Virus record (IMG/VR): IMGVR_UViG_3300048672_000883
Location: 1 to 39,596 of that record
From: a virus
Strand: one strand, 5' to 3'
Length of the DNA: 39,596 nt
A program made the position numbers and the translations under genes. A model generated the notes under the pieces. The model was not told the DNA's origin. It saw nothing but the letters and a program-made list of their open reading frames with translations, and did no database searches. Shown here one piece after another: positions 35,166 to 39,596 of this stretch; the stretch's first letter is position 1; the number at the start of each line of letters is the position of its first letter.

Positions 35166-35486
35166 ATGTCGGAAACTAAGCGTATTGTTATCGGAGTCTT
35201 CGTATTTGTTGGTGCTCAGGAGCTGCAAGCCTGGGAAGTGCCCGCAGACTGGGGCGAACCTGAGATTGATGCACTGGTCTGGGAGTCTGCTTGCGAGTAT
35301 GCTGAAAGCTACGGTGTATATAATCCCGGCGAGACTACGGATTGGGACGACTTGGACGCCTGGGAAAAAGCAGACTATGCTTGGTCTCAGGTAGAGGGGT
35401 GGTGGGCCCCGTACGATAGTGTCATACATGATGGACTCCTCCTGTGTGGCAACGATACTGAAGTTCAGTGGAATACTACGCACTAG
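35166..35486 (+). CDS. acidic hypothetical protein (106 aa)
   Basis: ATG 35166 with TAGGGAAATAAA upstream. Beta-strand start (RIVIGVFVFVGA) and a strongly acidic, Trp-rich body (TTDWDDLDAWEKADYAW). Unknown; a DNA-mimic role is only a guess from charge. Confidence 0.65.
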   Translation: MSETKRIVIGVFVFVGAQELQAWEVPADWGEPEIDALVWESACEYAESYGVYNPGETTDWDDLDAWEKADYAWSQVEGWWAPYDSVIHDGLLLCGNDTEVQWNTTH

Positions 35487-35493
35487 GGAAACA

Positions 35494-35952
35494 ATGGAAC
35501 GAGGAACTATGCTAGCCAAAATGTTGGTATTAGCTACCAACGCTCACGCAGGTCAATTTGATCGCGGCGGTGCTCCATATATTTTGCACCCGCTTAAGGT
35601 AATGCATTACCTTAAAACCTGCGACGAAGAGTTGCAATGCATCGCGCTAGGCCACGATATTATTGAAGATACTAGTATCACATATTCTGAGCTGTTGGCT
35701 GCAGGCATGAGTATGCGTGTAGTTGAGGGTATTCGTACTTTAACTAAACAGCCGGGCGAAGGGTACGACGAGTACAAGGCGCGCGTAATGCAGAGCCGTG
35801 ATGCCATGCTTGTTAAGCAGTGTGATCTGCGACATAATAGTGATATACGCAGGCTAAAGGGCGTAAGCGAAAAAGACTTATCGCGCATTGCCAAATACAG
35901 CCAGTTTTACCTGGAAATCCAAATAGCCCTTGACCAAGCACTGGAGAAGTAA
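35494..35952 (+). CDS. HD hydrolase, SpoT/MESH1-like
   Basis: 152 aa from ATG 35494; ATG 35509, with GAGGA upstream, is equally possible. The HD set is AGQFDRGGAPYILHP (H32), LGHDIIEDT (H54, D55, E58, D59) and CDLRHNSDI, in the order seen in Mn-dependent (p)ppGpp hydrolases. There is no synthetase, TGS or ACT domain. It could degrade the host alarmone or another nucleotide. Confidence 0.78.
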   Translation: MERGTMLAKMLVLATNAHAGQFDRGGAPYILHPLKVMHYLKTCDEELQCIALGHDIIEDTSITYSELLAAGMSMRVVEGIRTLTKQPGEGYDEYKARVMQSRDAMLVKQCDLRHNSDIRRLKGVSEKDLSRIAKYSQFYLEIQIALDQALEK

Positions 35953-35953
35953 T

Positions 35954-36172
35954 ATGCAACCATATCAACAACGAGTAGTAGACGAGTCTTTTGAGCTAAA
36001 TCTAAAGACCGCCAAACTAAATAATTTTATTGTAGCAGGTACAGTTTTCAACCGCCTGCCCTTAAGCCAACAACGCCTGCTGCGTGCACAACTGCGTGCT
36101 ATGCAGGCTTATGTTGAGATTCTCATGCTTCGCATCGAAGATTTTGATATTGATGCCCAAGCCGTTGAGTGA
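35954..36172 (+). CDS. small conserved phage protein (72 aa)
   Basis: ATG 35954. YQQRVVDESFELNLKTAKL, LPLSQQRLLRAQLRAM and YVEILMLRI form the helical pattern of a very common phage protein of unknown function (found near many replication genes). Confidence 0.7.
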   Translation: MQPYQQRVVDESFELNLKTAKLNNFIVAGTVFNRLPLSQQRLLRAQLRAMQAYVEILMLRIEDFDIDAQAVE

Positions 36173-36178
36173 TATAAT
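36150..36178 (+). promoter_or_regulatory. sigma70-type promoter
   Basis: TTGATG, 17-bp spacer, TATAAT; overlaps the end of the previous gene. Confidence 0.7.
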
Positions 36179-36204
36179 TTATTTTTTAACGCAGTAAACA
36201 AACC

Positions 36205-36576
36205 ATGAAAAACCAACTTAAGAAACTTTACGGTGAAATGCGGGATAACCTGCTAGACTTCAAAGTTTCGCATTTTGTGCGAGTCGTGCACTTGTTTGAT
36301 AAACACAACCCTCAAGGTGGGCTTACCATCGCCTACCGCCCTCAAATCTGCGACACTAATGGCTTTCCCAAAGGCCGGTTTGCAGACGTTGCCCTAGCTT
36401 GGTGTAACCCGCGAGATCGCTACGACCGTAAGCTAGGCGAGCTGATTGCTCTGCGTAAGCTAGAGCTTGGTGAGTGTGTGCTCATGCCTATTTACCAAAA
36501 TAACGCTCCGGTGCGTAACCTGCGTAATATGTTTGATGTATACCGTTGCAAAGACGGGTTCTCTTTTTGGGGCTAA
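36205..36576 (+). CDS. hypothetical protein (123 aa)
   Basis: Basic, mixed structure (FVRVVHLFDKHNPQGGLTIAY, KGRFADVALAWCNPRDRYDR). The start lies about 20 bases after the -10 box, without a strong ribosome site. Unrecognised. Confidence 0.65.
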   Translation: MKNQLKKLYGEMRDNLLDFKVSHFVRVVHLFDKHNPQGGLTIAYRPQICDTNGFPKGRFADVALAWCNPRDRYDRKLGELIALRKLELGECVLMPIYQNNAPVRNLRNMFDVYRCKDGFSFWG

Positions 36577-36577
36577 T

Positions 36578-36802
36578 ATGAAGACTTGGGTAGTTGCCTT
36601 CCTTAATTTAGGCCAGGGCGAACTTCTACAGTATCCAGTAGAAGCAGAGTCCAAACTTCTAGCCTATAAAGCCGTGCTAGATAGAAAGTTTGGGCGAGAC
36701 TACTGGCGTGAGTACGTATCAGACGTCCCTACAGAAGACGACATTGAAGAAATGGTTTTTAACTGTGATTGCTATATCTCAGCACTAGAAATTCCCACTT
36801 GA
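36578..36802 (+). CDS. hypothetical protein (74 aa)
   Basis: ATG 36578, one base after the previous stop. MKTWVVAFLNLGQGELLQYP... C-terminal acidic (EDDIEEMVFNCDCYI). Unknown. Confidence 0.6.
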   Translation: MKTWVVAFLNLGQGELLQYPVEAESKLLAYKAVLDRKFGRDYWREYVSDVPTEDDIEEMVFNCDCYISALEIPT

Positions 36803-36827
36803 ACTAGCAGCTAAAACGCTGTATAAT
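36799..36827 (+). promoter_or_regulatory. sigma70-type promoter
   Basis: TTGAAC, 17-bp spacer, TATAAT; the -35 box overlaps the previous stop codon. Spacer resembles that at 38203. Confidence 0.75.
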
Positions 36828-36862
36828 TATCTTTTAATCAGTAAACATACCACAAGGCCCTT

Positions 36863-37186
36863 ATGCAAATTTATTTCGGTGCAGTTCCCCAGGACGAGGT
36901 TTTCGATAGTGACGCAATGTTCGTTTCGGACAAAGACGATGATAACTATTTCTACTACGGCATTGAGTTTGGCTCCAACCCCGGTGGACGAGAGGAAGTC
37001 CTAGTTTACGACGGCCTTGATCGCTGTGTGCCGGTGGATATTGAAAGTGTGCCTGCCATGATTAAGGCACTGGAAACTGCGTATATGCTGCATACCGCAA
37101 CCATCAACGCACAAAACTTCCTTGAGAGTATGGACGCGCTCATGGAAGCTGATGACGAAACCGTTACTGTTAGCCCTGTTCTGTAA
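36863..37186 (+). CDS. acidic hypothetical protein (107 aa)
   Basis: Very acidic (VFDSDAMFVSDKDDDNYFYYG). Beta-rich first half, helical second. No known motif. Confidence 0.65.
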   Translation: MQIYFGAVPQDEVFDSDAMFVSDKDDDNYFYYGIEFGSNPGGREEVLVYDGLDRCVPVDIESVPAMIKALETAYMLHTATINAQNFLESMDALMEADDETVTVSPVL

Positions 37187-37197
37187 GGATATACCCA

Positions 37198-37581
37198 ATG
37201 GCATCTAAGACCCGCGAAAACTACTTTGCACAATACAAGAGCACTAATCGCTGGAAGTCTAATCGCGAGGCTCGACTTCTGCGTGCCCTTCAGCGCAACC
37301 CAGAAAATGCAGCTCAGATTGAGGCGGCTATTGGTAATATGGTATACCGTCGCCAGACTCCCACTACCCCGCAGTGGTCGCACACCATGATTCGTGAGGC
37401 CAAGCTGTTCAAAGAGTTCTGCGGCAGTGCCCCTATTCAGTGTTGGTCTAGCAACCCTAAAGTGCGAGAAGCTGCTCTTGCCAAGCTGGGACGCGATTGG
37501 ACGCAAGTTACCTTGCCTGAAGGAAAGGTTGACTTCTCGCTAATGTACCGCATCGCTAATCCAGCTGGGCCTCGCAAATGA
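37198..37581 (+). CDS. basic hypothetical protein (127 aa)
   Basis: ATG 37198 with AAGGATATACCC upstream. Basic N-terminus (YKSTNRWKSNREARLLRALQR) like small nucleic-acid-binding proteins. Overlaps the next gene as ATGA. Unrecognised. Confidence 0.65.
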   Translation: MASKTRENYFAQYKSTNRWKSNREARLLRALQRNPENAAQIEAAIGNMVYRRQTPTTPQWSHTMIREAKLFKEFCGSAPIQCWSSNPKVREAALAKLGRDWTQVTLPEGKVDFSLMYRIANPAGPRK

Positions 37582-37856
37582 GTTGGGACATTGTGGCTGC
37601 GTACCTAGCAGCGTGCATGACTATTGCCTGGCTAGTTATGCACTTAGTGTTTTTTCCGGCTCTGGGTCTGGCTCAGGAGCTTCTGGTAGATAATGAGTTT
37701 ACTCGGAACCCTAACTTAGCAGTAGTTACGCACTTCGTACTAAACACGTTGATAGCTCCACTATTCCTAGTGTTACTGGTAATTCCAGGCACCTGGGCAG
37801 CATATGTTAGCGGCACCGAGCGTGTGTTGCTTGAACCGCGAGAAATTCAATCTTGA
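37578..37856 (+). CDS. membrane protein, two or three spans (92 aa)
   Basis: Hydrophobic segments IVAAYLAACMTIAWLVMHLV and VLNTLIAPLFLVLLVIPGTW with an acidic loop between. Function unknown. Confidence 0.65.
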   Translation: MSWDIVAAYLAACMTIAWLVMHLVFFPALGLAQELLVDNEFTRNPNLAVVTHFVLNTLIAPLFLVLLVIPGTWAAYVSGTERVLLEPREIQS

Positions 37857-37881
37857 GCAACACTATTTGATATTGTATAAT
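37853..37881 (+). promoter_or_regulatory. sigma70-type promoter
   Basis: TTGAGC, 17-bp spacer, TATAAT; overlaps the previous stop. Confidence 0.75.
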
Positions 37882-37913
37882 ATATACATATCGCAACACA
37901 AAAGGCACAGCAT

Positions 37914-38186
37914 ATGAAGCTTACGGAATTTACCTATACTAAGAAGACTGGCGACGTTTCGCAGCGTGCGGTTATCGTGACGAGCGAACCCAACAAGTTC
38001 CTGCAGGGTATTGATGTGTCGGAACTAGATAATGACGATTTGGCTCAAGTTGTGTCCAAACTGCGAGCTATCGAAGATAGAGTTCAAGCAGAGCGCGCAG
38101 CTCTTATGGCAGACTACGACCTCACGTATAAATTTCGTCAGTTCGATCCCGCGCTGATTACCGAACAAACTACCGAATGGGTATGA
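37914..38186 (+). CDS. small conserved phage protein (90 aa)
   Basis: MKLTEFTYTKKTGDVSQRAV and NKFLQGIDVSEL resemble a protein seen in T4-like phages, beta-rich then helical (LAQVVSKLRAIEDRVQAER). Function unknown. Confidence 0.68.
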   Translation: MKLTEFTYTKKTGDVSQRAVIVTSEPNKFLQGIDVSELDNDDLAQVVSKLRAIEDRVQAERAALMADYDLTYKFRQFDPALITEQTTEWV

Positions 38187-38196
38187 AATTCTAGTG

Positions 38197-38225
38197 TTGA
38201 ACTAGCTGCCTAAACCCTGTATAAT
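38197..38225 (+). promoter_or_regulatory. sigma70-type promoter
   Basis: TTGAAC, 17-bp spacer, TATAAT. CTAGT/ACTAG forms a small hairpin around the -35 box. Confidence 0.75.
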
Positions 38226-38262
38226 AATACTTTAACGCAACAAATCATCAAAGGAAAATACT

Positions 38263-38631
38263 ATGTCGCAATGGACCCCCGAACTCAAAGAACAAGTCAC
38301 CAAGATGTACACCGAAGCCGAGCCGACGGCGGACACCAGCACTGAGATCATCAAAGACATTGCTGATGAGCTGGAGCTTTCGCCGAACGGCGTTCGCATG
38401 GTTCTGGTTCAAGCAGGCGTGTACGTTAAGAAAGAAGCCGGCGCTGCTAAAAAGGAATCTGGCGGCACGAAGAAAGCTGCTGGCGAAGGTACTAAGCGCG
38501 TATCCAAGGAATCTGCAATCGCCGATCTCCGCACTGCAATCGAAGAAAAGGGTGCCCCAGTTGATGACGACATTCTGTCGAAGCTGACTGGTAAGGCGGC
38601 TGTGTATTTCCTGAGCGTTCTTCAGGCTTAA
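38263..38631 (+). CDS. HTH protein, divergent fourth paralog
   Basis: 122 aa, AAAGGAAAATACT upstream. WTPELKEQVTKMYTEA and ELELSPNGVRMVLVQAGVYVKK keep the layout of the 780/4853/6744 family, with Lys/Ala-rich linker and helical end (SKLTGKAAVYFLSVLQA). GC-rich, optimised-looking codons suggest strong expression. Confidence 0.72.
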   Translation: MSQWTPELKEQVTKMYTEAEPTADTSTEIIKDIADELELSPNGVRMVLVQAGVYVKKEAGAAKKESGGTKKAAGEGTKRVSKESAIADLRTAIEEKGAPVDDDILSKLTGKAAVYFLSVLQA

Positions 38632-38635
38632 CTCA

Positions 38636-38656
38636 AAGGTAGCGAAAGCTACCTTT
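38636..38656 (+). terminator. hairpin terminator
   Basis: AAGGTAGC/GCTACCTT with GAAA loop and TTTT, between 38631 and the next start at 38665; probably only partial. Confidence 0.65.
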
Positions 38657-38664
38657 TCGCATTT

Positions 38665-38877
38665 ATGAGCATACTAGACTGGTTTGGTTGTCGTCATCGA
38701 GATCGTAAGCTAGTTAAAATCATTCACTATGATGATACTAGCTATAGTGGGTACTACAGAGCCAAGGCGGTTCCTAGTACCAAAACTATTTGGCGGTGTA
38801 CTAAGTGCGGCGAGCTAGTCAAACAGGTACACTTTGGCTTTGGCTATTTAACACAGAAGGAAATCAATGGCGACTAA
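38665..38877 (+). CDS. small zinc-binding-like protein (70 aa)
   Basis: CRHRD near the start and CTKCGELVKQVHFG later suggest one metal site. No clear ribosome site; it may depend on read-through from 38631. Overlaps the next gene by 11 bases. Confidence 0.62.
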   Translation: MSILDWFGCRHRDRKLVKIIHYDDTSYSGYYRAKAVPSTKTIWRCTKCGELVKQVHFGFGYLTQKEINGD

Positions 38878-39496
38878 AAAGCGAACCGGTCTAGAAGAGG
38901 AAAGAATGGTAGACAGTAACATTGCAAAGGTAATTGCTATGTTAGAGCCTACAGATACTGAGCAAAAACCTTGGACAAAAAAAGAGTGTTGTCAGTACTT
39001 GGGCATGACGTATAACACAAAACGTCTAGATCAGGTTATTCAGGAGTACAGTGAGCGCAAGGCAAAAGACAGGGAGCGTAGGGCTGCAAAGCGGGGCAAG
39101 CCTGCTACACCAGACGAAGTGCAGTACGTAATCGAGGACTACTTAAAGGGGGAAACTGTTGATAGCATCTCTAAATCGCTATACCGAAGCCAGCAATTTG
39201 TCAAAGGTATTCTTGAAAAGTATCATGTGCCGCTCCGTAGCCAAAAACATGACTACTTCAAGTCGTCGTTTATTCCTGACGGAGCAGTTCGGGAACGATT
39301 CAAGGTTGGCGAAGTTGTTTATAGTGCCCGTTACGACTCAACGGCCCGAATAGAGGCCGAAATTGAGAACAGCACAAAACATGGCTGGGTATATAGGATT
39401 TGGCTTTTAGCTGAAAAGTGGAGACAGCACGCATATCAAGAAGCTGCGGAATTGGCTTCCCTTGAACACTTGCGAGAACTAGGAGTTAGGGTATGA
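38867..39496 (+). CDS. HTH regulator-like protein (209 aa)
   Basis: AAGGAAATC upstream of ATG. Two HTH-like parts: KPWTKKECCQYLGMTYNTKRL (about 40-60) and VQYVIEDYLKGETVDSISKSLYRSQQFVKGIL (quoted in part, about 85-115). The C-terminus is an alpha/beta domain. It resembles proteins of T4-like cyanophages. Function unknown. Confidence 0.7.
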   Translation: MATKKRTGLEEERMVDSNIAKVIAMLEPTDTEQKPWTKKECCQYLGMTYNTKRLDQVIQEYSERKAKDRERRAAKRGKPATPDEVQYVIEDYLKGETVDSISKSLYRSQQFVKGILEKYHVPLRSQKHDYFKSSFIPDGAVRERFKVGEVVYSARYDSTARIEAEIENSTKHGWVYRIWLLAEKWRQHAYQEAAELASLEHLRELGVRV

Positions 39497-39596
39497 GGTA
39501 TTTTATGTACTGTGATCCGGCTGGTGCTAACAGCAGCGAACCTGTGTGGACTATTATTAGTGAAAAGGGAATTACAGAAGGCGCGTACTGGGACCA
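39493..39596 (+). CDS. hypothetical protein, cut by window end
   Basis: ATG 39493 overlaps the previous stop (ATGA). MRYFMYCDPAGANSSEPVWT then an acidic start of a small T4-like-phage protein. At least 34 codons, incomplete. Confidence 0.65.
   Translation, partial: MRYFMYCDPAGANSSEPVWTIISEKGITEGAYWD

Overview
The window looks like an accessory and early region of a large tailed bacteriophage. The evidence is tight packing of about 80 mostly tiny genes with 1-4 base stop/start overlaps, 16 tRNA genes, a tmRNA tag sequence, seven free-standing homing-type endonucleases (three GIY-YIG, four HNH-type with one separate HNH-AP2 included), and phage nucleotide-metabolism and repair enzymes (ThyX, MazG-like, dATP/dGTP pyrophosphohydrolase-like, RNase HI, UvdE). 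Some small proteins near the right end resemble conserved proteins of T4-like phages. The tmRNA tag (ANDSTFALAA) is of the type found in beta/gammaproteobacteria, so a proteobacterial host is my weak inference. No capsid, tail, terminase or polymerase gene is visible.

Layout. (1) 1-3.4 kb, plus strand: a 10-bp tandem repeat, then small genes including a DEDDh exonuclease and a HAD phosphatase. They are separated by unusual triple-hairpin leaders rather than sigma70 promoters. (2) 3.4-4.4 kb: a duplicated promoter block and a 29-bp iteron array, with no convincing gene. (3) 4.4-6.7 kb, plus strand: small regulators and a GIY-YIG endonuclease, ending in a bidirectional terminator. (4) 6.7-20.5 kb, minus strand: a long run of small genes with a cysteine-rich MazG protein, a tyrosine-phosphatase-like protein, ThyX and a SleB-type hydrolase, interrupted by one plus-strand GIY-YIG gene at 16.9 kb. 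(5) 20.6-25.1 kb, plus strand: nucleotide pyrophosphohydrolase, tRNA-Arg, metallophosphoesterase, RNase HI and UvdE. (6) 25.1-35.1 kb: a tRNA/ncRNA archipelago in which tRNAs alternate with tiny genes, HNH endonucleases, structured non-coding RNA and hairpins that contain promoters. (7) 35.1-39.6 kb, plus strand: small genes including a SpoT-like HD hydrolase and HTH proteins.

How it works together. Transcription appears to use host-type sigma70 promoters with an almost invariant 17-bp spacer, each in front of one to four genes. Many promoters are fused to an intrinsic-terminator-like hairpin, so each cassette ends the previous transcript and starts its own. The tRNAs and tmRNA would supplement host translation. 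ThyX and the pyrophosphohydrolases would adjust the dNTP pool, and UvdE and RNase HI would serve repair and replication.

The most interesting locus is 32.1-32.9 kb. A tRNA-like CCA end, an HNH gene and a tmRNA tag-coding piece lie in the order expected for a circularly permuted two-piece tmRNA, with the endonuclease in the intervening segment. Two related HNH genes at 29.1 and 30.1 kb end inside the tRNA genes that follow them; one uses the tRNA anticodon loop as its stop codon.
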